Below, piece after piece: positions 1 to 10,100 of a DNA stretch of 64,000 bases. This DNA comes from Acidobacteria bacterium UBA823 (GTDB lineage Bacteria; Acidobacteriota; Vicinamibacteria; Vicinamibacterales; UBA823). Location of the stretch: the NCBI GenBank assembly GCA_002296225.1, contig DBHR01000105.1, positions 1 through 64,000 of the forward strand, written 5' to 3'. The notes beneath the pieces are model-generated. The model had not been told where the DNA came from and searched no databases. It saw only the letters and a program-made list of their open reading frames with translations. The number at the start of each line of letters is the position of its first letter. Position 1 is the first letter of the stretch. The translations under genes and the position numbers were made by a program.

Positions 1-74
<74 letters not shown>

Positions 75-119
75 GATTAGAGTGCGTGCGGCTGACGCGG
101 GAGTTTCGAAGCAATATTA

Positions 120-194
120 TGGAGCGGGAAACGGGATTCGAACCCGCGACTTCGACCTTGGCAAGGTCGCACTCTACCACTGAGTTACTCCCGC
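120..194 (-). tRNA. tRNA-Gly (GCC)
   Basis: On the minus strand the acceptor stem pairs 188-194 with 124-130, with one G-U pair. The anticodon loop carries GCC for glycine, the T loop is GTTCGAATC-like, the discriminator base is U and CCA is encoded at 120-122. It lies 45 bases upstream of tRNA-Cys on the same strand, so the two probably share a transcript. Confidence 0.95.
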
Positions 195-251
195 CCAACA
201 ACCAGTTTTTCACCTTAGCATAGCCGTCGCGACACCATCAAGGCAGCCCAA

Positions 252-273
252 CGCACGGAGATCCCTCCGTGCG
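252..273. terminator. Possible stem-loop terminator between aminotransferase and tRNA genes
   Basis: A perfect 9-bp inverted repeat (252-260 with 265-273, four-base loop) lies 73 bases downstream of the aminotransferase stop codon on the minus strand. It is GC-rich and could end transcription before the tRNA genes, but no clear T tract follows, so a rho-independent terminator is only a possibility. Confidence 0.35.
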
Positions 274-345
274 CGCCAAACGATCGATACTGTGGGCGAT
301 GCCTCCGGTCACCCGGTGTCAGGTAAGCGAGGCACAGCGGAGAGA

Positions 346-1686
346 CTAGAGACCAGAGCCTTCGCGCTCCACCTGAGCGAGCGCCTGGTCGAACACGTCG
401 AGCGCAATGTCGGCTTGCAGCTTAGTGAAAACGAGCGGCGGCGAGAAGCGGACGGTGTTCAGGCCGGCACTGAGCAACAGAACGCCGCGGCGGAAGGCCG
501 CCTCGACGACGGCCTCGCACTCGTCGGTCGCCCGCTCTTTCGTCGCACGATCGCGGACAAGTTCGACCCCAATCATGAGGCCTTTGCCGCGAACATCGCC
601 GATGAGGGGGTGCCGGTCGGACATGTCGCGCAGGCCAGCGAGCAGGTGCGCGCCGACGTCGGCCGCGTGTCGAATCAGTTGACCGCGCAAGAGTTTAATC
701 GTCGCGAGCGCGGCCGCCGAACAGACGGGGTTGCCTCCGAACGTGCTGGCGTGGGACCCGGGCGGCCAGCTCATCACATCGGCACGTGCCGAAGTCACGC
801 CGAGCGGCATCCCCGAGGCAACGCCCTTGGCCACAGTGACGACGTCGGCTTCGAGATCGTAGTGTTCACAAGCGAACATCCGCCCGGTCCGCCCCATGCC
901 CGACTGTACTTCGTCGACCACGAGCAGGATGCCGTGCTGCCGCGTGAGCTCCCGCAGCCGCTGCAGGAACTGCTTCGGCGGTACGAGGTATCCGCCTTCG
1001 CCTTGAATCGGCTCAACAACGACAGCGGCAACCTCCTCGGGCGATACCAGGTGTACGAAAATCTGCTCGTCGACAAAATTAAGACACTCGGCACCGCAGG
1101 TCTCAGGCTCGAGGTTGACCGGACAACGATAGCAGTCAGCATAGGGCGCATGGTAGACACCCGGCATGAGCGGGCCGAATCCCTTCCGCTGTGTCGCCTT
1201 ACTCGACGTCAGCGCGACCGAGCCGAGGGTCCGCCCGTGAAACGATCCTAGGAACGCGATGATATTCTGGCGCCCGGTCGCATGACGCGCCAGCTTGATT
1301 GCTGCCTCCGTCGCCTCAGTGCCAGAGTTGCCGAAGAACGACTTGACATCGCCAGGAATCGGCACAATCGCAGCCATCTGCTCCGCTAACTGCACCTGCG
1401 CCTCATAGTAGAAATCCGTCCCCGACATGTGCAGGAACCGCTGCGCCTGTTCGACGATCGCTTGCACGACTTCGGGATGTGAGTGTCCGGTCGAGTTAAC
1501 GGCGATGCCCGCCGTGCAATCGAGAAACGTGTTGCCGTCAACGTCCTCGACGATCGCGCCTTCGCCGCGTGACATCACCAACGGGTAGCCGCGCGTATAG
1601 GACGGCGAAACGAACTTCGTGTCGCGGTCAATCAGAGCCTTGGCCTTCGGGCCGGGCAACGGGGTCTTGATATCAGGCCCAGTCAT
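346..1686 (-). CDS. Class III PLP-dependent aminotransferase (GabT / acetylornithine aminotransferase family)
   Basis: A 446-residue cytosolic PLP enzyme of aminotransferase class III, which moves an amino group from a terminal-amino substrate such as GABA, ornithine or acetylornithine to 2-oxoglutarate. Visible family marks are the GNSGTEATEAA phosphate-binding segment, the DEVQSGMGRTG block, and the AKGVASG segment with the PLP lysine. A CYRC...CGAEC pair of cysteine motifs sits mid-protein, as in the GabT-like branch found in many thermophiles and archaea. The start overlaps the cysS stop by four bases (ATGA), so the two are translationally coupled. The substrate cannot be fixed from sequence; a broad-specificity racemase or epimerase of the same fold is possible. 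Confidence 0.85.
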   Translation of the reverse strand: MTGPDIKTPLPGPKAKALIDRDTKFVSPSYTRGYPLVMSRGEGAIVEDVDGNTFLDCTAGIAVNSTGHSHPEVVQAIVEQAQRFLHMSGTDFYYEAQVQLAEQMAAIVPIPGDVKSFFGNSGTEATEAAIKLARHATGRQNIIAFLGSFHGRTLGSVALTSSKATQRKGFGPLMPGVYHAPYADCYRCPVNLEPETCGAECLNFVDEQIFVHLVSPEEVAAVVVEPIQGEGGYLVPPKQFLQRLRELTRQHGILLVVDEVQSGMGRTGRMFACEHYDLEADVVTVAKGVASGMPLGVTSARADVMSWPPGSHASTFGGNPVCSAAALATIKLLRGQLIRHAADVGAHLLAGLRDMSDRHPLIGDVRGKGLMIGVELVRDRATKERATDECEAVVEAAFRRGVLLLSAGLNTVRFSPPLVFTKLQADIALDVFDQALAQVEREGSGL

Positions 1687-3098
1687 TTCCGTTTCCAGCG
1701 AGTACCGCCAGCGCTATCTTCAAGCGCGATCCCTCGCTCCACCAACTCGTCCCGAATGCGATCGGCTTCGGCAAAGTCTCGGCGGCTCCTGGCGGCTTTG
1801 CGTTCGCCGAGGAGACGCTCGATCTCATCGACCGGGACGGGTGGTGCCGAGTCATCGGTACGCCGAACGCTGATAACCCCAAGCACTCGATCGAAATACT
1901 CAAAGGCGTTCCGAACCTCAGCTACGTCGGTGGTGCCGATCTCCCCAGCGTCAATGGCGGCATTGACCGCCCTCACAAGCTCAAACATCACGCCGAGCGC
2001 GCCTGGGGTATTCAAGTCAGCCGCCAGCATTTCAGCAAAACCACGGCGAGCTGTTTCGACTTTCTTAGCCACCTCCGGTTGGGCCCCCGGCCGCGTCACC
2101 GTGTCGAGGCGCGCCAGACAATCCATTACCCGAGTGAGCGCTTCATCAGCCTGCGCCAGACTGTCCCAAGTGAACTTCAGTTGCTTGCGGTAATGGACCG
2201 ACAACAGCACGTAGCGAAGCGCCGACGCGCGATGCCCCTTCTCCAGCACGTCCCGCACGGTGAAGACGTTGCCAACCGACTTGGACATCTTTTCGCCCTT
2301 GTCCATCAATAGATGCTCAACATGCACCCAGAACCGCGAGAACTGTGCACTGTTCGCACCCTCGCTTTGCGCGATTTCGTTCTCATGGTGGGGAAACACC
2401 AAATCAACACCCCCGGCATGAATGTCGATTGGAGGCCCGCCGAGTAGCCTCAGCGCCATCGCCGAGCACTCGATGTGCCACCCGGGCCGGCCTGGCCCGA
2501 TACCGAAATCCCATGTCGGCTCACCCGGCTGAGTCGCCTTCCAAAGCACAAAGTCGCGAGCGTCCTCCTTGCCGTACCGGTCCGAGTCAACGCGGGCTCC
2601 CGGCTTGATCCCGTCGTGGTCAAGCCGCGCGAGCAGACCGTACTGCGGCAACGTCGAAATCTTGAAATAAATAGAGCCGTCGCTACGATAGGTATGGCCG
2701 TTCTTCTCGAGCGCCTGGATCATCTCAGTCATCGCACGTAAATTAGCTTCGTCTGTGGCACGGGGTGTCTCTTCCACCGACTCGAGACCAAGCCTTGCCA
2801 CGTCATCCTGAAACGCGGAGATGTACTGGTCGGTGTACTCGCGCAAGGGTAAACCGACCTTCCGCGACTCAACGATCGTGCGGTCGTCCACATCGGTATA
2901 GTTCATCACCTGGCGAACGTCGTAGCCCTCCAAGTACTTGAGCGCGCGACGTAGCACGTCGAGACAGACGAAGGTCCGAAAATTGCCAATGTGGCCGTGC
3001 GCATAGACCGTCAGACCGCAGGTGTACATCCGCACCTGCCGCCCGCGCTGCGGGGTGAACAATTCTTCGCAACGGGTGAGCGTGTTGTAGAGACGCAT
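1683..3098 (-). CDS. cysS: Cysteine--tRNA ligase
   Basis: A 471-residue class I aminoacyl-tRNA synthetase that charges tRNA-Cys in the cytosol. The HIGH-type signature is at residues 34-39 (HGHIGN) and KMSKS at 270-274. The expected zinc ligands are present: Cys27, Cys211, His237 and Glu241, with the conserved GWHIECSAM and FPHHENEIAQSE segments around them. Length is normal for the family (about 460). It is followed by the aminotransferase with a four-base overlap and lies near tRNA-Cys. The 128 bases between it and ribF hold nothing I recognise. Confidence 0.98.
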   Translation of the reverse strand: MRLYNTLTRCEELFTPQRGRQVRMYTCGLTVYAHGHIGNFRTFVCLDVLRRALKYLEGYDVRQVMNYTDVDDRTIVESRKVGLPLREYTDQYISAFQDDVARLGLESVEETPRATDEANLRAMTEMIQALEKNGHTYRSDGSIYFKISTLPQYGLLARLDHDGIKPGARVDSDRYGKEDARDFVLWKATQPGEPTWDFGIGPGRPGWHIECSAMALRLLGGPPIDIHAGGVDLVFPHHENEIAQSEGANSAQFSRFWVHVEHLLMDKGEKMSKSVGNVFTVRDVLEKGHRASALRYVLLSVHYRKQLKFTWDSLAQADEALTRVMDCLARLDTVTRPGAQPEVAKKVETARRGFAEMLAADLNTPGALGVMFELVRAVNAAIDAGEIGTTDVAEVRNAFEYFDRVLGVISVRRTDDSAPPVPVDEIERLLGERKAARSRRDFAEADRIRDELVERGIALEDSAGGTRWKRK

Positions 3099-3226
3099 TA
3101 GGCTTTCGGTGAAACCGCTCCGAGCCGTCGTATCTTCAGCGAGGAGTACGTTCGGCAGCCGCTGGAAGCTTGCGCGACCGGCAGCGCAGAACGGCCTGCC
3201 GGCTCGAGCATGCCGCTGTTACGATC

Positions 3227-4222
3227 TTACAGTGAAATCCGACTAAACAGATCCCTGGCCTGCCGACAGTCGGCCTCGATCTGCGCACGCAGCGACTTGA
3301 CGCTGTCGAATTGCCGCTCATCCCGAAGCCGGATTACAAACGACAAACGCAACGACCGATCGTAGAGGTCACGCGACAGGTCAAAGACGTGCGTCTCGAT
3401 CGCCCGTCCTCCTTCGCCGAACGTCGGCCGGAGACCCACGTTGGTTACCCCGGGGTGAACGAGACCGTTGAGTGTGACCAGCGTCGCATAGACCCCGTCA
3501 GGCGGCACGAGCTCGTTATCAGAACGGATGTTAGCGGTCGGTACGCCAAGTTGGCGACCCCGACCCTCGCCGCGCACGACAGTGCCGTCAATGACGTAGT
3601 GATGACCGAGCAGGGCGCCCGCCTCATCGACACGCCCTTCAGTAATCAGACGCCGCACTCGCGTACTACTCACCACGAAATCCTTGTAACGAACCGGCTC
3701 GATCTTTTCAGTCCTAAATCCGTGTCGTCCGCCAAGCGCGCGAAGTAGCGAGAAGTTGCCGGACCGCGCGTGGCCGAAGAGAAAGTTTGTACCTACCCAC
3801 ACCTCGCTCACCTGCAGCCATTCGACGAGGACGGCGACGACGAATCGCTCGGGCTCCCAGCGTGACAGCTGCTCGGTGAAACGCACAACCGCGATTCCAC
3901 CAATACCAGAGGTAGACAGCGCCTCAAACTTCTGCGCCGCCGTCATCAGAAGCGCTGGTGGCTTATCGGGATGGACGACACACTGCGGATGCGGATCGAA
4001 TGTCAACGCGAGCGGCACAACACCTCGCTCGCGCGCACGGGCTTGCACGCGCTCGACGATCGCGACGTGCCCACGGTGGAGTCCATCGAAGTTGCCGAGC
4101 GCCAGCACTGGCTGCTGCCACGTCGCCGGGCGCTTGTCGTCGGGAAAGTGGATGATATGCACGGTGGCGTTGGTACGCGAGCGCAAGGACCGGCGGAGCC
4201 CGCACGCCCGGCGAGGACTCAC
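3227..4222 (-). CDS. ribF: Bifunctional riboflavin kinase / FAD synthetase
   Basis: Converts riboflavin to FMN and then FAD. The N-terminal nucleotidyltransferase domain shows the ALGNFDGLHRGH signature and later the segment VSSTRVRRLITEGRVDEA; the C-terminal flavokinase domain shows GEGRGRQLGVPTANI and IETHVFD. The GTG start used here overlaps the preceding hydrolase stop (GTGA), favouring coupling. However, the first 20 residues are arginine-rich and poorly family-like, and an in-frame GTG at 4162 would give 311 residues, the usual RibF size. Function is secure; the start is not. Confidence 0.95.
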   Translation of the reverse strand: MSPRRACGLRRSLRSRTNATVHIIHFPDDKRPATWQQPVLALGNFDGLHRGHVAIVERVQARARERGVVPLALTFDPHPQCVVHPDKPPALLMTAAQKFEALSTSGIGGIAVVRFTEQLSRWEPERFVVAVLVEWLQVSEVWVGTNFLFGHARSGNFSLLRALGGRHGFRTEKIEPVRYKDFVVSSTRVRRLITEGRVDEAGALLGHHYVIDGTVVRGEGRGRQLGVPTANIRSDNELVPPDGVYATLVTLNGLVHPGVTNVGLRPTFGEGGRAIETHVFDLSRDLYDRSLRLSFVIRLRDERQFDSVKSLRAQIEADCRQARDLFSRISL

Positions 4223-4989
4223 TCCGGCAAATCCAACCTTAATCCATCATACGCCAGCTGCATGTGCGCCGGCAGGCTCGTGCAGGTGGCCGCGTGAGGT
4301 AGGTCGTGGCACATGTGAGTGAAGTAGACGCGCGACGACCCAATCCGTCCCGCCGTCGCCACCGCTTCATCGAGCGAGAAATGGGTCGTATGTGGCCGCA
4401 GCCGAAGCGCATCGATGACCAATAGGTCGACCCCGTCGAGTAGTGCCCACGACGCGTCGGGGATCGCGTTGCAGTCGGTCAGATAGGCAAAAGCTCCCAC
4501 GCGAAAGCCCAAGATCGACCGCTTGCCATGCAACAGCGGCACAGGCACAAACGTCGCGTGCCCGAGGCAGAACGGGCCACCAATCGTGAACGTCGCAAGC
4601 TGGGGCAGGCCGCCGCCAACCTCAAGAGTCGGCTCGAAGACGTAGGCGAACATCCGCCGCACATCCGCCATCGTCCTCGCGTCACCGTAACAGGGAATCG
4701 TTGCACGCTGCAGATAATTGTAGCGACGCACTTCGTCGAGCCCAAGTACGTGATCGGCATGGCTGTGCGTGAACAGAATCGCATCAACGCGGCCAACGCC
4801 GAAGCGCAGCGCCTGCGCCCGCAGATCAGTCGTGGTATCGATGAGAACGGACATGCCGTCGTCCAACTCGATATAGATGGACGGACGCCAGCGCTGATCA
4901 CGCGGGTCGTCGGACCGGCATGTGGTGCAGTCACACCCGATCGCTGGCACGCCAGACGACGTGCCCGTGCCGAGAAAAGTAATGCGCAC
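4219..4989 (-). CDS. MBL-fold metal-dependent hydrolase (PhnP-like)
   Basis: A 256-residue metallo-beta-lactamase fold protein. The metal-binding motif HSHADH is at residues 75-80, with a following GLDEVRRYN segment, and a CDCTTC cysteine cluster near residues 19-24 as in PhnP-type phosphodiesterases. It probably cleaves a phosphodiester such as a cyclic phosphate or a nucleotide derivative, but no phosphonate genes are nearby, so the substrate is unknown. Its stop codon overlaps the ribF start (GTGA), which suggests coexpression with flavin synthesis. Confidence 0.85.
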   Translation of the reverse strand: MRITFLGTGTSSGVPAIGCDCTTCRSDDPRDQRWRPSIYIELDDGMSVLIDTTTDLRAQALRFGVGRVDAILFTHSHADHVLGLDEVRRYNYLQRATIPCYGDARTMADVRRMFAYVFEPTLEVGGGLPQLATFTIGGPFCLGHATFVPVPLLHGKRSILGFRVGAFAYLTDCNAIPDASWALLDGVDLLVIDALRLRPHTTHFSLDEAVATAGRIGSSRVYFTHMCHDLPHAATCTSLPAHMQLAYDGLRLDLPE

Positions 4990-5010
4990 GGTGGATGCCG
5001 TTAAAAGGTG

Positions 5011-5301
5011 TCAGGCGGTCGGCTTGGCACCGGAAGCAACATCCTGCATAACCTCCAGCAACCTTGCCCGCAACACGCGGAGCGTTTCGGTGAGAAACTG
5101 CACCTCGGACCCGTCAAGATTGCCATGGGTCTTCTTCTCCAGTAACACGAGTAAATCGACCATCTGCGCTGCTGCACCTGGATTCGGCGAGGCCTTCGCA
5201 CCAGTGACCGGATCGGCCACGTCGCCGAGGTGTGCAGCGGCCGAGGCAGCAAGCGATTTCACGAACATGTCGAACGAGACGTTGCCCGGCTGTGCGTACA
5301 C
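5011..5301 (-). CDS. DUF1844 domain-containing protein
   Basis: A 96-residue protein resembling the DUF1844 family: an N-terminal helix starting SFDMFVKSLAASAAAHLG, then a Pro/Ala linker and a C-terminal helical pair around LLVLLEKKTHGNL and LRVLRARLLEVM. The start codon is GTG at 5301. The family has no established function. It is the first gene of the minus-strand run through the MBL hydrolase and ribF, 21 bases upstream of the hydrolase start, and lies head-to-head with mazG across 53 bases. Confidence 0.75.
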   Translation of the reverse strand: MYAQPGNVSFDMFVKSLAASAAAHLGDVADPVTGAKASPNPGAAAQMVDLLVLLEKKTHGNLDGSEVQFLTETLRVLRARLLEVMQDVASGAKPTA

Positions 5302-5354
5302 CCACTGATGCTAGCATAGACTGTCGAGAGCGAACGGCGACCGGGTAGCCAAAC

Positions 5355-6197
5355 ATGAGCGACTCCAACGAACCGAGCACGCCGGCGTTAGAACAGACAA
5401 CCGGCACACGGTTCGAGCGACTCATTCAGATCATGCGCACCCTCCGCTCCTCCAAAGGGTGTCCGTGGGATCGCGCGCAGACGCTGGCGTCGCTCAGGCC
5501 GTTCGTCCTCGAAGAGACCTACGAGGTACTCGATGCCCTCGACCGGGGAGACCTCACAGACCTCCAGGCCGAACTCGGTGACCTTCTCTTCCAAGTGGTG
5601 TTCCTCTGTCAAGTCGCGGCAGAATCCGGGACCTTCACCGTCGATGACGCGATTGAAGCGATTACCAACAAGCTAGTGCGTCGCCATCCGCACGTCTTCG
5701 GCCCACACGGCGGAACACCGGTGACCCGACTCTCCACCTCGAGTGAGGTGCGTGAACAGTGGGAGGACCTGAAGGCCGAAGAGCGCGCCGAGGCGGGACG
5801 CCCAGAAAATTTGCTGGGGGGGGTGCCTGCGACGCTGCCATCGCTCCTGCGCGCGTTCGAGATTGGATCGCGCGTCGCCTCGATTGGATTCGACTGGAAG
5901 ACCAGCGCCAACGTTGTGGACAAGATTGAAGAGGAAGTCGAGGAACTCCGACAGGCGGTCAATGCGGACACGACCGAGCGCTGCGAAGAAGAGATGGGTG
6001 ACCTCCTCTTCTCCATCGCCAATCTCTCACGCAAGCTCGGCATCGAACCGGAAGGCGCACTGCGCCGCGCCAACCAAAAGTTTTGCGATCGGTTCGAACG
6101 GCTGGTAAAGCGGCTTCGGGCCGTCGGCAGGTCGCTGCAAGACGCGAGCTTCGAAGAAATGGAGGCGGCGTGGCAGACAGCGAAGAAGGAGTCTTAA
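5355..6197 (+). CDS. mazG: Nucleoside triphosphate pyrophosphohydrolase MazG
   Basis: A 280-residue all-alpha NTP pyrophosphohydrolase that hydrolyses (d)NTPs to monophosphate and pyrophosphate, a house-cleaning role. Two MazG repeats are visible. The first has GCPWDRAQT followed by the metal-binding EExxE...ExxD motif (Glu53, Glu54, Glu57, Glu73, Asp76). The second has the same arrangement around EEEVEELRQA and EEEMGDLLFS near residues 195-225. Length matches the two-domain bacterial enzyme. It is a lone plus-strand gene between two minus-strand runs and so has its own promoter. Confidence 0.95.
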   Translation: MSDSNEPSTPALEQTTGTRFERLIQIMRTLRSSKGCPWDRAQTLASLRPFVLEETYEVLDALDRGDLTDLQAELGDLLFQVVFLCQVAAESGTFTVDDAIEAITNKLVRRHPHVFGPHGGTPVTRLSTSSEVREQWEDLKAEERAEAGRPENLLGGVPATLPSLLRAFEIGSRVASIGFDWKTSANVVDKIEEEVEELRQAVNADTTERCEEEMGDLLFSIANLSRKLGIEPEGALRRANQKFCDRFERLVKRLRAVGRSLQDASFEEMEAAWQTAKKES

Positions 6198-6232
6198 AGC
6201 TAGCAAGTATCCCGTTGACACCCCAAGGAAGG

Positions 6233-7078
6233 CTAGAACGGCAAGGCGTTTGGCTCGCCGCGGGGCCTGGCTGCTGGCCAGACCATAAACCCAGCCACCT
6301 CAGGATTTGCACGGAAGTTGGTAATTAAGGGCCGCCCGCCACCGTCCGTGAGCCATTCGAACAAGGAGACTGCGCCGGCCCGTTTGACTGCATCCGGATC
6401 GGATGTAGTCGTGATGACCGCATACGTGTTTAAAAGGTTCGACCCGCCTTGGAAGACGGGTCGCAAATGCAGGATATCGTTCATCCGCGCGAACGTCGCA
6501 GCGTCCGTAAGGGTGTACGCCTCAATCTCGCTCGCTATGCGCAAGGTTCGCGACATACCGTGGCCGGTAATGACAACGTCCTCAGCAGACAGTGACACTT
6601 CGGCCAGTTTAAAGAGCTGCTGTTCACGTGTGTGTGTGCCGGATTCATCACCTCGCGAGACAAAGCGAGCGCCGTCTTTGACGATACGTTGGATCGCCAC
6701 TTCGATCGACGGCGCGGACAGGACGCCTGCTGGATCGCCAAGCGGTCCGACCAGTAGGAAATCGTTGTACATCAGTTTTCGGTACAACCACCCTGGATGC
6801 GCCCTGAGAAACCTGGCCTCCATCTCTGGAGCGTGGCTAATCGCAACGTCGACCTGCCCACGCTCCAACATCTGAAGCGCAAGGCCGCTACCGACGAGAT
6901 GGCCGCGTACTCTGACACCAGACAACTGCTCAAAGGCTGGTTGCAGCACTTCAAGTAGCCCACTGTTACCTACACTACTGGTCGTGGCGAGGATAACGAC
7001 CGGTCTAACGTCCTGCCTTGAGCAAGCTGCGCTGACGAGTATCAGCCCACAAGCCAACCAAAAGATGGTCGGTTTCAT
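6233..7078 (-). CDS. Tungstate-type ABC transporter substrate-binding lipoprotein (TupA-like)
   Basis: A 281-residue periplasmic solute-binding protein. It starts with a signal peptide ending in a lipobox-like SAAC, then the family opening ILATTSSVGNSGLL, and carries the SRGDESGTHTREQQLF segment typical of tungstate/molybdate binders of the TupA group. I chose ATG at 7078 because the upstream TTG at 7096 adds a poor N-terminus ahead of the signal sequence. No permease or ATPase (tupB, tupC) lies beside it; it follows carB by 57 bases. The anion specificity is inferred from the family. Confidence 0.85.
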   Translation of the reverse strand: MKPTIFWLACGLILVSAACSRQDVRPVVILATTSSVGNSGLLEVLQPAFEQLSGVRVRGHLVGSGLALQMLERGQVDVAISHAPEMEARFLRAHPGWLYRKLMYNDFLLVGPLGDPAGVLSAPSIEVAIQRIVKDGARFVSRGDESGTHTREQQLFKLAEVSLSAEDVVITGHGMSRTLRIASEIEAYTLTDAATFARMNDILHLRPVFQGGSNLLNTYAVITTTSDPDAVKRAGAVSLFEWLTDGGGRPLITNFRANPEVAGFMVWPAARPRGEPNALPF

Positions 7079-7135
7079 TGAAGTGCACGGTCGCAAGCGT
7101 GGCCTCAGGGTCTTAGAGCGGCGGCGTCGATTCGG

Positions 7136-10100
7136 CTAGGCCTCATCGGTCACGATTCCCGCGTGATAGTCCTGTAGCGGCCGCACACCGAGCGCTTCGG
7201 ACCGCAACGCCCGGATGGCATTCACAGTAGCGACGGCACCGGTCAGGGTGGTGATGCACGGCACGGAGTGCAGCATCGCCACCCGTCGCACGATCCGGTC
7301 GTCAAAAAATGACTCCCGGCCGAGCGGCGTATTGATGATGAGGTCAATCTGGCCGTCGAGCACACGGTCGGCGATATGTGGCCGCCCTTCGTTCACCTTG
7401 AACACAACCTCGACGTCGAGACCATGCGCGCGCAGATAGGCCGCCGTGCCACGCGACGCAACGATCACGAATCCGAGGGCCGCCAAATCCGAGGCAATCT
7501 GCCCCACATTAGCCTTATCGTCATCGTTCACGCTAATAAATGCCGTGCCCTTGTCAGGGAGGTGGTGGCCAGCAGCCAACTGGGCTTTGGCAAATGCGGC
7601 CCCAAACGTCTCCGCACCGCCCATAACTTCACCGGTTGACTTCATCTCTGGTCCCAGCAAAGTATCGACGCCAGGAAACCGCACGAACGGAAACACGGGA
7701 GTCTTGACGAACACGCCGACCACATTGAGGTCGTCCACGAGTTCGACCTCGGCGAGGCTCGCCCCTGCCGCAACCCTAGCCGCCACCTTCGCGAGCGGCA
7801 CACCAGTTGCCTTTGACAGGTACGGTACCGTACGGGACGCACGAGGATTCACTTCCAGTACGTATACCGTGTCGTCCTTGACAGCGAACTGAATATTCAT
7901 GAGACCGACAACATTTAATGCTCGCGCGATACGGCGCGTGTAATCCCGAATGACCGCGAGGTGTCGCTCTGGGACGAGATACGGCGGCACGACGCACGAA
8001 CTGTCACCTGAGTGAATGCCCGCCTCCTCAATGTGCTCCATGATGCCGCCGATGACGACCGCGCCCGTCGCGTCGGCAACTGCGTCAACATCGAGCTCGA
8101 AGGCGTCTTCCAGAAACTGATCGATGAGAACCGGCCGCTCTGGGGACGCGTCCACCGCCTCGGTGATATAGCGATCGAGCGCCGACAGGTCGTAGACAAT
8201 CGCCATCGCCCGCCCGCCAAGCACGTAGGACGGCCTGACGACGACCGGAAACCCGATTGAGGACGCCACCGCGCGCGCTTCCTCGCGCGACCTGGCAATG
8301 CCACTGGGAGCCTGGGATACACCGAGGTCCCAAAGTAGACGCGCAAAACGCTCGCGGTCTTCCGCTAGGTCAATCGAATCCGGAGAAGTCCCAAGAATCT
8401 TAACGCCCGCGGCTTGAAGCGGCAGCGCCAGTTTCAGCGGTGTCTGCCCTCCGAACTGCACTAGACACGCCACATCACCGCCGGCAGACTTCTCTCGCTC
8501 GATGATCGCCACGACGTCCTCGAACGTAAGCGGCTCGAAATAGAGCCGGTCGACCGAATCATAGTCGGTGGACACCGTCTCTGGATTGCAGTTGACCATG
8601 ATGGTCTCATAGCCCTGCTTCCGAAGCGCGAATGCGGCGTGACAGCAGCAATAGTCGAACTCGAGCCCCTGCCCAATCCGGTTTGGTCCGCTGCCTAAAA
8701 TGACGACTTTTGGCCGGTCGGTCGGGTCAGCCTCACACTCGCGCTCGTAGGTGCCATATTGATACGGGGTGAACGATTCAAATTCCGCCGCGCACGTGTC
8801 GATTCGCTTGTAGACAGGCCGCAACCCAGCATCCCGCCGCCGATCGAACACCGCCGAGACATCGGCGCCGGTAATTGCGGCGATGTCAGTGTCGCCGAAA
8901 CCTGAGCGTTTGAGCGTCGTTAGCAGTTCCACGGACATGTCCCGCAAGCCCACTAGTCCAGCTGCGCGCTTAAGCTCGACGATCTCCGCAAACTGCCAGA
9001 GAAACCACCGATCGATCTTTGTTAGGTCGTGCACCTTATCGATCTGCCAGCCCCGCTCCAAAGCACGGAAGACGGCCCACAGCCGGCGGTCAGTAGGCAC
9101 AGCCAACTCTCGCTGAAGTGTTGCATCGTCCTCTGACTGTCCTTCCGGCTGAGCAAACAATTGACCTGACGTTCCGTTCTCAAGTGACCGGCACCCTTTG
9201 AGAAACGCTTCCTTGAAGGTGCGGCCGATAGCCATGACTTCGCCGACCGACTTCATCTGCGTCGTCAACGTCCGGTCGGCCTGGGGGAATTTCTCGAACG
9301 CCCAGCGGGGAATCTTTACGACTACATAGTCGATGGCTGGCTCAAACGACGCTGGCGTTAGTCGAGTAATGTCATTGGGAATTTCATCCAACCGGTATCC
9401 CAGCGCGAGTTTCGCAGCGATTTTCGCAATCGGAAACCCAGTAGCTTTCGACGCGAGCGCAGATGACCGGGAGACGCGCGGATTCATCTCGATAGCCACG
9501 ACGCGCCCGTCTTCGGGGTGTATAGCGAACTGAATATTCGAACCGCCCGTCTCAACGCCCACACGACGGATGATCCGCCGGGCGATATTACGGAGCCGCT
9601 GATACTCCTTGTCGGTTAGCGTCAATGCCGGAGCAACGGTAATACTGTCGCCGGTGTGCACGCCCATCGGATCGACGTTCTCAATCGAGCAAATGACGAC
9701 GAAATTGTCGGCCGCGTCGCGCATAACCTCAAGCTCGAACTCCTTCCAGCCGAGTACCGATTCTTCGAGCAGGATTTCGCTGACGGGGCTGAAACCAAGC
9801 CCCCGCTCTGCCATCTCCCGAAACTCGGACACGTTATAGGCAATGCCGCCGCCGACTCCGCCGAGCGTAAACGACGGCCGGATGATCACGGGAAATCCGA
9901 GCGTCTCGACCGAAGCCATCGCTTCATCTAGGGATTTGGCGTACTCGCTCGCTGGGACGGCGACGTCAATGGATCGCATGGCCTCGCGGAACTGGAGCCG
10001 GTCTTCAGCCACCTTGATCGCCTCGACCGATGCACCGATCAACTCAACGCCGTTCGATTCCAGCACGCCGCTTTCACTAAGAACCACAGCGAGGTTGAGC

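Noticed and set aside
195..240. Promoter for the two tRNA genes
   Set aside because: A TATGCT and TTGATG can be found upstream of tRNA-Gly on the minus strand, but their spacing (13 bases) is too short for a sigma-70 promoter.
292..1251. Long plus-strand open frame opposite the aminotransferase
   Set aside because: It is antisense to a conserved class III aminotransferase, has no recognisable domain, and its low-complexity Arg/Glu composition is what GC-rich complementary frames give.
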